From positions 62,001 through 126,000 of the forward strand of contig NZ_JACORU010000009.1 of NCBI RefSeq assembly GCF_014297445.1: a stretch of DNA of 64,000 nucleotides, read 5' to 3'. Source of the stretch: Ramlibacter albus (GTDB taxonomy: Bacteria; Pseudomonadota; Gammaproteobacteria; Burkholderiales; Burkholderiaceae_C). Below, piece by piece: positions 8,567 through 16,735 of the stretch (position 1 is the stretch's first letter; each line of letters begins with the position of its first letter). The translations under genes were made by a program, and so were the position numbers. A model generated the notes under the pieces. That model did no database searches and had not been told where the DNA came from. It saw only the letters and a list, made by a program, of their open reading frames with translations.

Positions 8567-9545
8567 TGCCTGCCCCCTCGGCCCAGCCGGATGCGATGTG
8601 CAGCCGCTGGCGGCAATCGGCCACCATGCGCTCGATGAGTTCGGCGCAGGTCGGGATGTCGTCGATCAGGCCGATGCTCTGGCCGGCGCTGACGATGCCG
8701 TTGTCCACTTCGCCGCTCTGCAGCGCCGCGCGCCCGCGCGTGCCGATCACCAGCGGCTTGATGTCCTCGAACTGGCAGCCGCCCGGGCGGTACTCCAGCT
8801 CGCGCACTTCGTGGGCGATCTGGTTGCGGAACACGCGCGCGGTGTTCTTCATCGTGCGGAAGATCAGCGCCGTGTCGCGCTCGGTGCCCTTCACCAGCGC
8901 CTGCTTGATGTTGTCGTGGATGGGCGCTTCCTTCGTCGCGCAAAAGCGCGTGCCCATGTTGATGCCCTCGGCGCCCAGCGCCATCGCACCGGCCATGCCG
9001 CGGCCATCGGCGATGCCGCCGGAGGCGATCACCGGGATCTTCAGCGCGCGTGCCGCAGCCGGGATGAGCACCAGGCCGCCCACGTCGTCCTCGCCGGGGT
9101 GGCCGGCGCATTCGAGGCCGTCGATGGAGACCATGTCCACGCCGTTGCGCTCGGCCGAGAGGGCGTGGCGCACCGTCGTGCACTTGTGGATGATCGTGAT
9201 GCCGTGGTCCTTGAAGGTCTTGATGAAGTCCTTCGGGCTGTTGCCCGCGGTCTCGACGATGCGCACGCCGCTGTCCACGATGGCCTGCACGTACTCGGCG
9301 TACGGGCGCGGCGTGGCCGAGGGCAGGATGGTGAGGTTGACGCCGAACGGCTTGTTCGTCATCGAGCGGCAGCGCTCGATCTCTCGCCGGAGGTCGTCGG
9401 GGGTGGGCTGGGTCAGGCCCGTGAGGATGCCCAGGCCGCCGGCGTTGGAGACGGCTGAGGCCAGCTCGGCGAGGCCGACCCATTGCATGCCGCCCTGGAT
9501 GATGGGGTAGGCGATGGCCAGTTGTTCGGTGACGCGGGTTTTCAT
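8553..9545 (-). CDS. Nitronate monooxygenase / 2-nitropropane dioxygenase family flavoprotein
   Basis: 330 residues from MKTRVTEQ, the usual N-terminus of this TIM-barrel FMN family. PIIQGGMQWV, the ECAGHPGEDD segment with the conserved active-site His, and ASGGIADGRGMAGAMALGAEGINMGT are all typical. Members oxidise alkyl nitronates or reduce quinones; in beta-oxidation clusters the true substrate is often unknown. Upstream in-frame ATGs exist at 9548 and 9557. Operator S3 predicts a transcript beginning near 9549, which would make 9548/9545 leaderless starts and would exclude 9557. Confidence 0.9.
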   Translation of the reverse strand: MKTRVTEQLAIAYPIIQGGMQWVGLAELASAVSNAGGLGILTGLTQPTPDDLRREIERCRSMTNKPFGVNLTILPSATPRPYAEYVQAIVDSGVRIVETAGNSPKDFIKTFKDHGITIIHKCTTVRHALSAERNGVDMVSIDGLECAGHPGEDDVGGLVLIPAAARALKIPVIASGGIADGRGMAGAMALGAEGINMGTRFCATKEAPIHDNIKQALVKGTERDTALIFRTMKNTARVFRNQIAHEVRELEYRPGGCQFEDIKPLVIGTRGRAALQSGEVDNGIVSAGQSIGLIDDIPTCAELIERMVADCRQRLHIASGWAEGAGNGRG

Positions 9546-9555
9546 CATGCTGGGC

Positions 9556-9599
9556 ATTCTTTCGCCGCGTCACGGCGGGGGCATCGTCGCATGCGACGA
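9556..9599 (-). promoter_or_regulatory. Operator S3 (degenerate -10) before the nitronate monooxygenase gene
   Basis: The palindrome TCGTCGCATGCGACGA is at 9584-9599 and is followed on the minus strand by GACGAT and 20 bp, but the CTAG position holds AAAG, and the candidate -10 is AAGAAT (9561-9556). It forms the outer end of the left arm of the large inverted repeat. It is the only copy without the CTAG element, so the promoter may be weak or differently controlled. Confidence 0.5.
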
Positions 9600-10139
9600 A
9601 TTTGTTTTTTTGGGGGGGCGTCCGTAAGCGTAGTCTCGGTTTCGACTGGCGTCGGGCCGTTGTTCTCCCCATTCCTCCCCCCGCCCTCCTCTCCCCTCCG
9701 GGGAGAAGAGGGAGCTAAATCGGACAGCCGATTTGGGCTCGTCCTCGTGGACAGGGCCGAATCGGGAGACGTCGGGGGGTACTCAAGCGCCGTTGGCGCT
9801 ATCGTCGAGAGACGGGTCCACCCGTTGCTGGGTGCTACCCAGCCCAAGAAGATGATGAGGTGATGGTGTGGCGGTGGTTTGGGCTGCGTAGCACGCAGCA
9901 AACTGTCCGCTCGGGTCTGGACGATAGCGCTGGCAGCGTTCGCCCGCCACCCGACGTCCCCGAATTGGGCCCTCACAGTTCGGACGAGCCCAAATCGGCT
10001 GTCCGGCTTAGCTCCCTCTCTTTCCCGGAGGGGAAGGGAGGGCGGGGGGAGGGATGGGGAGAGCAACGCACTTAAGAGTGGCGAGCTCGAGACTACGCTT
10101 ACGGACGCCCCCAAAAACAAATTCGTCGCAACCGACGAT
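9583..10139. repeat. Large imperfect inverted repeat (about 260-bp arms) in a 629-bp intergenic region
   Basis: The left arm (about 9583-9845) and right arm (about 9880-10139) are inverted copies around a 34-bp loop. Strongly matching blocks include CGACGAATTTG, CGTCCGTAAGCGTAGTCTCG, CTCCCCCCGCCCTCC, ACAGCCGATTTGGGCTCGTC and GCGCTATCGTC, with small indels between. Each outer end carries one copy of the TCGTC-N6-GACGA operator facing the gene it adjoins. Smaller hairpins occur inside each arm. Open frames crossing it look like repeat translation, not genes. No other gene is seen between 9546 and 10174. Confidence 0.85.
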
Positions 10140-10166
10140 TGCCCACGGCCAGGTGCTACCTAGACT
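10123..10166 (+). promoter_or_regulatory. Operator/promoter S4 for the crotonase-amidohydrolase operon
   Basis: The palindrome TCGTCGCAACCGACGA is at 10123-10138. GACGAT is followed by 20 bp and CTAGACT (10160-10166). With TAGACT as -10, transcription would start at about 10173, two bases before the ATG at 10175, so the mRNA is predicted to be leaderless; no Shine-Dalgarno sequence is present. Confidence 0.7.
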
Positions 10167-10174
10167 GCACAACC

Positions 10175-10996
10175 ATGGCCACAGAGCACATCACCACCGC
10201 CCTCTCCGAGGGCATCCTCACCATCACCCTCAATCGCCCCGAGGCGTACAACGCGTACACGACCCAGATGGGTCAAGAAATCGGCGGAGCGCTCGACCGC
10301 GCCGACCGCGACGACGAAGTCCGCGTGGTCATCTTCACGGGCGCCGGCAAAGGCTTTTGCGGCGGCGCGGACATCGCCACCGGTTCGGTGAGCGCCGGTT
10401 CCGGCATGGAGCGCAAGGGCCTGCCGCCCGGCGGCATCGGCCAGCGCCTGTTCGAATCGCACAAGCCCATCATTGCCGCAATTCATGGCTCGGCCGTGGG
10501 CGTCGGCGTGACAATGACGCTCCCCATGGACTTCCGCATCTGCGCCGAAGGCAGCAAGTTCGGCTTCGTCTTCACGCGCCGCGGGCTGGTGCCCGAGGCC
10601 GGCAGCTCATGGTTCCTGCCGCGCATCGTGGGCATGACCAAGGCGCTGGAGTGGGTGTACGCGGCGAAGACGGTCACGGCTGAGGAAGCCAAGGCCGCCG
10701 GCCTCGTCAACGATGTCGTCCCCGCGGACAAACTGCTCGACCGCGCCCGCGAGATCGCGCGCGAGATCGCGCAGAACACCTCGCCGATCGCCACGGTCGT
10801 CACGCGCCAGCTCATGTGGCGTGCGTCCGCCGCGCCCGACCCTTTCGGTGCGCTGAAGGTGGATTCGGCGCTGAACCTCGAACTCTCCAAGGGCCCCGAC
10901 GTGAAGGAAGGCTTCACCGCCTTCCGCGAAAAGCGCGCCCCCGACTTCCCGGGCCGTCCCAGCAAGGACCTGCCCGCCCTCTTCCCCTGGTGGTGA
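10175..10996 (+). CDS. Crotonase family protein (enoyl-CoA hydratase/isomerase)
   Basis: 273 residues. It shows FTGAGKGFCGGADIAT and HGSAVGVGVTMTLPMD. Both classical hydratase glutamates are replaced (VTMTLP and FVFTRRG), while VPEAGSSWFLP puts a Glu at the PaaG isomerase acid position; an isomerase or another crotonase reaction is more likely than hydration. First gene of a five-gene plus-strand operon. The ATG at 10175 is chosen because the conserved N-terminus starts there and because operator S4 predicts transcription starting two bases upstream. Confidence 0.9.
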   Translation: MATEHITTALSEGILTITLNRPEAYNAYTTQMGQEIGGALDRADRDDEVRVVIFTGAGKGFCGGADIATGSVSAGSGMERKGLPPGGIGQRLFESHKPIIAAIHGSAVGVGVTMTLPMDFRICAEGSKFGFVFTRRGLVPEAGSSWFLPRIVGMTKALEWVYAAKTVTAEEAKAAGLVNDVVPADKLLDRAREIAREIAQNTSPIATVVTRQLMWRASAAPDPFGALKVDSALNLELSKGPDVKEGFTAFREKRAPDFPGRPSKDLPALFPWW

Positions 10997-11000
10997 AACC

Positions 11001-12737
11001 ATGACGACCCATGACCTCGTGATCCGCGGCGGCCGCATCGCCGACGGCCTCGGCTCGCCCCTGTTCGAAGCCGACGTCGCCATCAAGGACGGCCGCATCG
11101 TCGCGGTCGGCAAGATCGAAGGCGACGCACGCGAAGTGCTCGATGCGAAAGGCGCGATCGTCGCGCCCGGCTTCGTCGACATCCACACCCACTACGACGG
11201 CCAGGCCGTGTGGGACTCGCAGCTCGCATCGTCCAGCTGGCACGGCGTGACCACGGTGGTGATGGGCAACTGCGGCGTGGGCTTCGCGCCCGTGAAGCAG
11301 CACGACCGCCAGCGCCTCATCGAGCTGATGGAAGGCGTGGAGGACATCCCCGGCGTCGCGCTGCACGAGGGCCTGGACTGGGCCTGGGAAAGCTTCGCCG
11401 ACTACCTGCAGGCGCTGGAGCGCCGCCCGCACGACGTGGACCTGTGCGCGCAGCTGCCGCACGGCGCGCTGCGCGTTTACGTGATGGGCGAGCGCGCCGC
11501 ACGGCTCGAACCCGCGACCGAGGACGACATCGCCCGCATGCGCGAGATCGCCGCCACGGCGATGCGCGCGGGTGCACTGGGTTTCAGCACCTCGCGCTCG
11601 ATCAACCACCGCACCATCAAGGGCGACCCGACGCCGTCGCTGCGCGCAAGCGAAGCCGAGCTCACCGGCATTGCCATGGGCCTGAAGGATGCGGGCCGCG
11701 GCGTGCTGCAGCTACTGTCGGACTTCGACACGCCTTCGCTGGAAGAAGAGTTCGCGATGCTGCGCCGCGTGGTCGAGAAGTCCGGCCGCCCGTTGTCGTT
11801 CACCCTCGCGCAGAAGCACGACGACCCGCAGGGCTGGCGCAAGCTGCTCAAGCTGGTCGACCAGGCGGTGAAGGACGGCCTGCCGATCCGCGCGCAAGTC
11901 GCCCCGCGCCCCATCGGCATGCTGCTGGGCCTGCAGGCCAGCCTGAACCCGTTCACCGGCTCGCCGATGGTGCGCGAGATCGCCGACAAGCCGCTTGCCG
12001 AGCGCTATGCCATCATGCGCGACCCGGCGTTCAAGGCCTCGGTGCTGGAGCACCTGGCGAAGGGCACTCGCAAGCGCCTGGACCTGAAGCTGCTGTTCCC
12101 CTTCGGCGACCCGCCGAACTACGAGCCCGATCCTTCCACGTCCATCGCCGCGCAGGCCGAGCGCACGGGCCGCAGCGCGGACGACCTCGCCTACGAGCTG
12201 ACGCTGCAGGACGAAGGCCGTGCCTTCCTCTACACGCCGTTCGCCAACTATTCCGACGGCAACCTCGAAGCCTGCCGCGAGATGATGGCCGACCCCAACA
12301 CCGTGATCGGCCTGGGCGACGGCGGTGCGCACGTGGGCATGATCTCAGACGCGAGTTTCCCCACCTTCCTGATGACGCACTGGGCCAAGGAGTGCGGCCG
12401 CGACGACGGCTTCGACATCAGCTGGCTGATCAAGCGCCAGACGTCGGACACGGCGCGCACGGTGGGCCTGCTGGACCGCGGCGTGATAAAACCCGGCATG
12501 AAAGCGGACATCAACGTGATCGACGTCGACAAGCTCGTCCTGCCCGCGCCCCGCATGGCTTTCGACCTGCCGGCCGGTGGCAAGCGCTTGCTGCAGAAGG
12601 CCGAGGGCTATCGTGCGACGGTGCTGTCGGGCGTCGTGACGTATCGCGACGGTGAGGCCACCGGTAATTTCCCGGGCAGGCTGGTGCGTGGGCCGCAACA
12701 GCCTGCTGTGACCGAGGCGGAGGCCGTGACCCAGTGA
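11001..12737 (+). CDS. N-acyl-D-amino-acid deacylase family amidohydrolase
   Basis: 578 residues with the D-aminoacylase/amidohydrolase layout: N-terminal beta sandwich strand ([12 protein letters not shown]), metal-binding HTHYDGQ (His62, His64), GNCGVGFAP with a likely metal-linked Cys91, [10 protein letters not shown], and a late [14 protein letters not shown] containing a conserved Asp. The end [27 protein letters not shown] is characteristic. It hydrolyses an amide or N-acyl bond; the true substrate is unknown. It begins four bases after the crotonase stop and its TGA overlaps the GTG start of the SDR, so it belongs to the operon. Confidence 0.93.
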   Translation: MTTHDLVIRGGRIADGLGSPLFEADVAIKDGRIVAVGKIEGDAREVLDAKGAIVAPGFVDIHTHYDGQAVWDSQLASSSWHGVTTVVMGNCGVGFAPVKQHDRQRLIELMEGVEDIPGVALHEGLDWAWESFADYLQALERRPHDVDLCAQLPHGALRVYVMGERAARLEPATEDDIARMREIAATAMRAGALGFSTSRSINHRTIKGDPTPSLRASEAELTGIAMGLKDAGRGVLQLLSDFDTPSLEEEFAMLRRVVEKSGRPLSFTLAQKHDDPQGWRKLLKLVDQAVKDGLPIRAQVAPRPIGMLLGLQASLNPFTGSPMVREIADKPLAERYAIMRDPAFKASVLEHLAKGTRKRLDLKLLFPFGDPPNYEPDPSTSIAAQAERTGRSADDLAYELTLQDEGRAFLYTPFANYSDGNLEACREMMADPNTVIGLGDGGAHVGMISDASFPTFLMTHWAKECGRDDGFDISWLIKRQTSDTARTVGLLDRGVIKPGMKADINVIDVDKLVLPAPRMAFDLPAGGKRLLQKAEGYRATVLSGVVTYRDGEATGNFPGRLVRGPQQPAVTEAEAVTQ

Positions 12738-13426
12738 GCTCAGGAGCGCTCCAAGGCAAGGTCGTCGTCGTCACCGGCGCTTTCGGGCAGCTCGGGCGTG
12801 CGGTGGCCGAAGAGGTGCGTGCGCAAGGTGGCCGTGTTGCGATGCTCGACGTCGCAGCGGGCAACGCACCCGAGGGTTCGCGGGCCTGGAAGGTCGACCT
12901 CACCTCGCTGGCCGACACGACGCGCGTCTTCGAAGAGATTGCCGACCACTTCGGGCGCATCGACGGCCTGGCCAACATCGCCGGCGGCTTCCGCTGGCAG
13001 ACGCTGGGCGAGAGCGAAGACTTGCACGAGTGGGCCGCGTTGCATGCGATGAACGTGCAGACGTGTGTGACCGCTTCCAAGGCTGTGCTGCCGTGGCTGC
13101 AGCGCTCCGGCGCCGGCCGCATCGTCAACGTCGGTGCAATGGGTGCGGTCAAGGGCGCGAGCGGCATGGGCGCCTACGCGGCTTCGAAGGCCGGCGTGAT
13201 GCGCTTCACCGAAGCGCTGGCCGATGAGGTGAAGCTGCAGGGCATCACTGTCAACGCGGTGTTACCAAGCATCATCGACACGCCGGCCAACCGCGCCGAC
13301 ATGCCGAAAGCGAACCACGACCGCTGGGTCAAGCCGCAGCAGATCGCCGGCGTGATTGCTTTCCTGCTTTCGGATGCGTCCGCCGTCGTGACGGGCGCGC
13401 TGATTCCGGTCACCGGCCAGACCTGA
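12734..13426 (+). CDS. SDR family oxidoreductase (GTG start)
   Basis: 230 residues. The NAD(P) loop TGAFGQLG is near residue 15; YAASKAG supplies the catalytic Tyr and Lys. The position 13 residues before Tyr, normally Ser, is Ala in NVGAMGAVKG, while a Ser lies nearer (GAS, five before Tyr), so activity may be altered. The start is GTG inside GTGA, overlapping the stop of the amidohydrolase gene, a classic coupling arrangement. Likely acts on a product of the upstream amidohydrolase or crotonase. Confidence 0.88.
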   Translation: MSSGALQGKVVVVTGAFGQLGRAVAEEVRAQGGRVAMLDVAAGNAPEGSRAWKVDLTSLADTTRVFEEIADHFGRIDGLANIAGGFRWQTLGESEDLHEWAALHAMNVQTCVTASKAVLPWLQRSGAGRIVNVGAMGAVKGASGMGAYAASKAGVMRFTEALADEVKLQGITVNAVLPSIIDTPANRADMPKANHDRWVKPQQIAGVIAFLLSDASAVVTGALIPVTGQT

Positions 13427-13435
13427 GGCGGCGCG

Positions 13436-13819
13436 ATGGCGCACCTCATGTTCTGCCTGCGCCGCCTGCCGCACCTCACGCGCGAGCAGTTCCAGGATTA
13501 CTGGCGCAACGTGCATGGGCCGCTGGTGCGGTCGCATGCGGAGGCCATGGGCTTGTCCGCCTACGTGCAGAGCCATTCGCTGCCGGAAGCTACGCAGACA
13601 CGGCTGGCTCAGGTTCGTGGGTCGCCGCTTGCATTCGACGGGATCGCGCAGCTGTGGTGGCATGACCGCGTGCTGACGCCGGAGCAGAAGGACGCCGCGC
13701 GCCGCGCGAATGCGGAGTTGCTGGAGGACGAGCGCAAGTTCATCGACCTCGCCGCGTCGCCGATCTTCCTGGTGGAGGACCACGAGATCCTGCGGCTGTT
13801 CACGGAGACCCGTGCATGA
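13436..13819 (+). CDS. EthD domain-containing protein
   Basis: 127 residues. The segment LMFCLRRLPHLTREQFQDYWRNVHGPLV is typical of the EthD/dimeric alpha-beta barrel family (pattern L-x-R-x-x-x-x-xxEeFxxYWxxxHgPl). Family members include accessory proteins for ether degradation and small cyclase or monooxygenase-like enzymes; a specific reaction cannot be stated. It lies nine bases after the SDR stop, and its end overlaps the next crotonase start by ATGA. Confidence 0.85.
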   Translation: MAHLMFCLRRLPHLTREQFQDYWRNVHGPLVRSHAEAMGLSAYVQSHSLPEATQTRLAQVRGSPLAFDGIAQLWWHDRVLTPEQKDAARRANAELLEDERKFIDLAASPIFLVEDHEILRLFTETRA

Positions 13820-14595
13820 GCGAGTTCATCATTGTGGCGCGCGAAGGCGCGCTCACGATCGTCACCATCAACCGCCCCGAGGTGATGAATGCCATGCACC
13901 CACCGGCGCAGGACGAACTGTCCGCAGCGCTCGATGCTTTCGCTGCGGACGACTCGCAGTGGGTCGCCATCCTCACCGGTGCCGGCGACCGTGCCTTCAG
14001 CGCCGGCAACGACCTCAAGTACCAGGCCTCCGGCGCGCGGATGTGGCGGCTGGACAAGGGCTTCGGCGGCCTCACGTCACGCTTCGACCTCGACAAGCCG
14101 CTGATTGCGGCCGTGAACGGCATCGCGATGGGTGCCGGGCTGGAGATGGCCTTGGCTTGCGACCTGATCATCGCTTCGGAGAACGCCAAGTTTGCGTTGC
14201 CGGAGCCGAAGGTGGGTCTCGCCGCGTTGGCCGGCGGCATCCAGCGTCTCGGGCGGCAGATCGGGGCGAAGCGGGCGATGGGGATGATCCTGACGGGCCG
14301 GCATGTTGACGCTCGCGAGGCTCTCTCGCTGGGCTTCGTCAACGAAGTCGTTCCCGCCGGCGAGGCGCTTGCCGCTGCGAAGCGCCGGGCCGCACAGATC
14401 CTCGAGTGCAGCCCGCTTTCGATCCGCGCGTCGAAACAGGCAATGATGCGCGGCTTCGACGAGCCGTCGCTGGCAGACGCCATTCGCAATGGCCGCGAAT
14501 ACCCCGCGTCGAGAGCGATGTATGAGTCGCAGGATTACATCGAAGGCCCGAAGGCCTTTGCCGAGAAGCGCAAGCCGAAATGGCTCGGACGCTAG
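13816..14595 (+). CDS. Enoyl-CoA hydratase (CaiD-like)
   Basis: 259 residues. Both hydratase glutamates are intact (GAGLEMALACD and LPEPKVGL), and AFSAGNDLKY forms the oxyanion hole region, so this is a credible true hydratase, unlike most crotonases in this window. The ATGA overlap with the EthD gene implies coupled translation. Its stop overlaps by four bases the stop of the convergent quinone oxidoreductase gene. Confidence 0.92.
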   Translation: MSEFIIVAREGALTIVTINRPEVMNAMHPPAQDELSAALDAFAADDSQWVAILTGAGDRAFSAGNDLKYQASGARMWRLDKGFGGLTSRFDLDKPLIAAVNGIAMGAGLEMALACDLIIASENAKFALPEPKVGLAALAGGIQRLGRQIGAKRAMGMILTGRHVDAREALSLGFVNEVVPAGEALAAAKRRAAQILECSPLSIRASKQAMMRGFDEPSLADAIRNGREYPASRAMYESQDYIEGPKAFAEKRKPKWLGR

Positions 14596-15581
14596 GCCTC
14601 GCCGCGTCCCAGCGCCGTCGTCAGCACGATTTTCCCGATCGCCTCCCGCGCAGCAACAACCCGCAGCGCCTCAGCCGCTTCCTCGAGCGGATAACGCGCA
14701 GTGATCGCCGGGCGAACGCGCCCTTCCGCCAGCCACTCGACAAGTTCAGCGCGCAGCTCGGCATACCGCTGCGGAAACCTCTTCGCGAAAGCTCCGTAGA
14801 ACACACCGACGATGCTGCAACCCTTCAGCAGCGGCAGGTTCAACGGCAGCTTCGGAATCCCGGCCGTGAACCCGATCACCAGGTACCTTCCGCCCCACGC
14901 CATCCCGCGCAGTGCAGGTTCGGCGTAGTCGCCACCAACAGGGTCGTAAACGACATCGACACCGTCCGGCGCAAGCCGCTTGATCTCTTCCTTCAAATTC
15001 TGCGGCGTGTACAGGATCGTCACATCCGCACCGCGCTCGCGGCACAGCGCCAGCTTCTCCTCGCTCGACGCGGCAGCGATCACGCGCGCGCCCATGAGCT
15101 TGCCCAGCTCGATGGCGGACAACCCCGTGCCACCGGCGGCGCCGAGCACGAGCAAGGTTTCACCGCGAGCCAGATGCGCGCAATCCTGCAACGCATACTG
15201 CGTCGTGCCGTAGGTCATCATCAGCGACGCGGCCGCTTCCATGCTCACCCCACGCGGCACCGGCACCAGCCGGTCGGGCGTGATCCGCACTTCCTCGGCG
15301 AACCCACCCCAGCGGCAAGCCGCGATCACGGGGTCACCCACCGCAAAACCGGTGACGCCCTCGCCCAGCGCCTTGACCACACCGGCCACTTCGCCCCCGG
15401 GAGAAAAAGGCAACTCGGGCTTCAGCTGGTACTTGTCCTCGATGATCAGCGTGTCGGGGAAATTCACCGCCGCGGCATGCACGGCGACGATCACTTCGCC
15501 CGCGAGCGGTTTCAGCGACGGCAGGTCCTCGACCGTCAACGATTCAGGCGGCCCATGGCGCCGCGCCAGCACAGCCCGCAT
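14592..15581 (-). CDS. NADPH:quinone oxidoreductase family protein (zinc-free MDR)
   Basis: 329 residues with an N-terminal GroES-like domain (VHAAAVNFPDTLIIEDKYQ, PFSPGGEVAGVV) and a Rossmann domain with GAAGGTGLSAIELGKLMGA. No structural or catalytic zinc Cys cluster is seen, consistent with the quinone oxidoreductase/enoyl reductase branch. It would use NADPH to reduce a quinone or an enone/enoyl thioester. The start is four bases after the Bug gene stop at 15586, so both belong to one transcript from operator S5. Confidence 0.92.
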   Translation of the reverse strand: MRAVLARRHGPPESLTVEDLPSLKPLAGEVIVAVHAAAVNFPDTLIIEDKYQLKPELPFSPGGEVAGVVKALGEGVTGFAVGDPVIAACRWGGFAEEVRITPDRLVPVPRGVSMEAAASLMMTYGTTQYALQDCAHLARGETLLVLGAAGGTGLSAIELGKLMGARVIAAASSEEKLALCRERGADVTILYTPQNLKEEIKRLAPDGVDVVYDPVGGDYAEPALRGMAWGGRYLVIGFTAGIPKLPLNLPLLKGCSIVGVFYGAFAKRFPQRYAELRAELVEWLAEGRVRPAITARYPLEEAAEALRVVAAREAIGKIVLTTALGRGEA

Positions 15582-15585
15582 CGAC

Positions 15586-16590
15586 TCAAGCGCCCTTGAC
15601 CTCGAGCCCGGCCTTGGTCAGCAACTGCTTCCACACCGGCTTCTCGTTCTGGTACGTCGCGAAGAACTGCTCGCCGGTGCTGCCCACCGGGTCCATGCCG
15701 TTGTCCACGATCTTGTCGTAGACCTCCTGCGTCTTCAGCGCCGCCTGGTACTCGGCCGACAGGCGATGCACGATCGCGGCCGGCGTCTTGGCCGGAGCGA
15801 TCACGCCCACCCAGCCCGGGTTCATCTTGAACACCGGCGCGGCCCAGCCCTGCTCGGCCAGCGTCGGCACGTTGGGCAGGTTCTTCAGGCGCTTGGTGCC
15901 CGACACGCCGATCATGCGCAGCTTGCCGCCGTCGGCCTGCGGCTTGGCGGTGGAAGGCGCGAAGAACGCGAAGTTGATCTGGCCGCCCAGGAAGTCCTGC
16001 ATCAGCGGCGTCTCGCCCTTGTACGGCGAATGCACCATGCCGGCGTTGAGCGAGTCGCTCACTTCCATCAGCGCAACGTGGGCATAGTGGCCGACCGCCG
16101 TCGAGCCGTAGCTGAGCTTGCCCTTGTTGGCCTGCACGAACTTCAGGAACTCGGCCGCGTCCTTCACGGACGAGGAAGCGGGCACGCACAGCACCATCGG
16201 CACGGTGGCCAGCAGGCTGATGTACGCGAAATCCGTGGCCGCGTTGTACGGCACGTCGGCGTTGAGCAGCGGGCTCGCGATGATGCTGGACGACGCCGTG
16301 GCGCCGATGGTGTAGCCGGTGGGCTGCGCCTTCGCCACCGCCGTCACGCCGAGCATGCCGCCGGCACCCGCGCGGTTGTCGATGACGATGCTCTGGCCGA
16401 TCTTCGACTCCACCTGCTTGCTGACGGTGCGCATGACCAGGTCGGTCACGCCGCCGGGGGCGTAGGGCACGATGAACTTGATCGGCTGGTTGGGGAAGTC
16501 GGCCTGCGCGAAGGCGGCGCGGGGGCCCAGGCCCAGCAGCGCGCCGCCGGCGGCGGCCCCGAGCAGTTGGCGGCGATTGAGGTGGTCCAT
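15586..16590 (-). CDS. Bug/TctC family periplasmic solute-binding protein
   Basis: 334 residues. The N-terminus NRRQLLGAAAGGALLGLGPRAAFA resembles a twin-arginine signal with cleavage near AFAQA. Family motifs are IKFIVPYAPGGVTD and VIDNRAGAGGM. The ATG at 16590 has CAGGAGACACC just upstream. A longer frame running through the operator was rejected because it starts upstream of the predicted transcription start (about 16606). Binds an unknown, probably carboxylate, ligand. Confidence 0.93.
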   Translation of the reverse strand: MDHLNRRQLLGAAAGGALLGLGPRAAFAQADFPNQPIKFIVPYAPGGVTDLVMRTVSKQVESKIGQSIVIDNRAGAGGMLGVTAVAKAQPTGYTIGATASSSIIASPLLNADVPYNAATDFAYISLLATVPMVLCVPASSSVKDAAEFLKFVQANKGKLSYGSTAVGHYAHVALMEVSDSLNAGMVHSPYKGETPLMQDFLGGQINFAFFAPSTAKPQADGGKLRMIGVSGTKRLKNLPNVPTLAEQGWAAPVFKMNPGWVGVIAPAKTPAAIVHRLSAEYQAALKTQEVYDKIVDNGMDPVGSTGEQFFATYQNEKPVWKQLLTKAGLEVKGA

Positions 16591-16612
16591 GGTGTCTCCT
16601 GTGGTTGATCGC

Positions 16613-16656
16613 ATCCTAGGAAGCACCCGCCCCGCGGCCATCGTCGCTTAAGACGA
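16613..16656 (-). promoter_or_regulatory. Operator/promoter S5 for the Bug-quinone oxidoreductase operon
   Basis: The palindrome TCGTCGCTTAAGACGA is at 16641-16656; on the minus strand GACGAT, 20 bp and CTAGGAT (16619-16613) follow. Its right half-site is intact though the inner bases differ from other copies. Predicted transcription start about 16606. It lies 10 bp from S6, which drives the opposite strand. Confidence 0.7.
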
Positions 16657-16666
16657 TTTGGCGGAT

Positions 16667-16710
16667 TCGTCGGTTGCGACGATGCCCCGGAAGACCCCGG
16701 TTCCTAGCAT
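16667..16710 (+). promoter_or_regulatory. Operator/promoter S6 for the ACAD-CaiB-APH-Bug operon
   Basis: The palindrome TCGTCGGTTGCGACGA is at 16667-16682; GACGAT, 20 bp and CTAGCAT (16704-16710) follow. The predicted start near 16717 leaves a 19-nt leader containing AGGAGA before a TTG start codon. Together with S5 it forms a back-to-back pair with palindrome centres 26 bp apart. Confidence 0.7.
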
Positions 16711-16735
16711 TGACCCCAATAGCAGGAGACCGACT

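Noticed and set aside
9483..10120. Open frames crossing the large inverted repeat, with similar peptides on both strands
   Set aside because: The similarity comes from the inverted DNA repeat itself; composition is Pro/Ser/Arg-rich, no ribosome sites, and frames end within the repeat.
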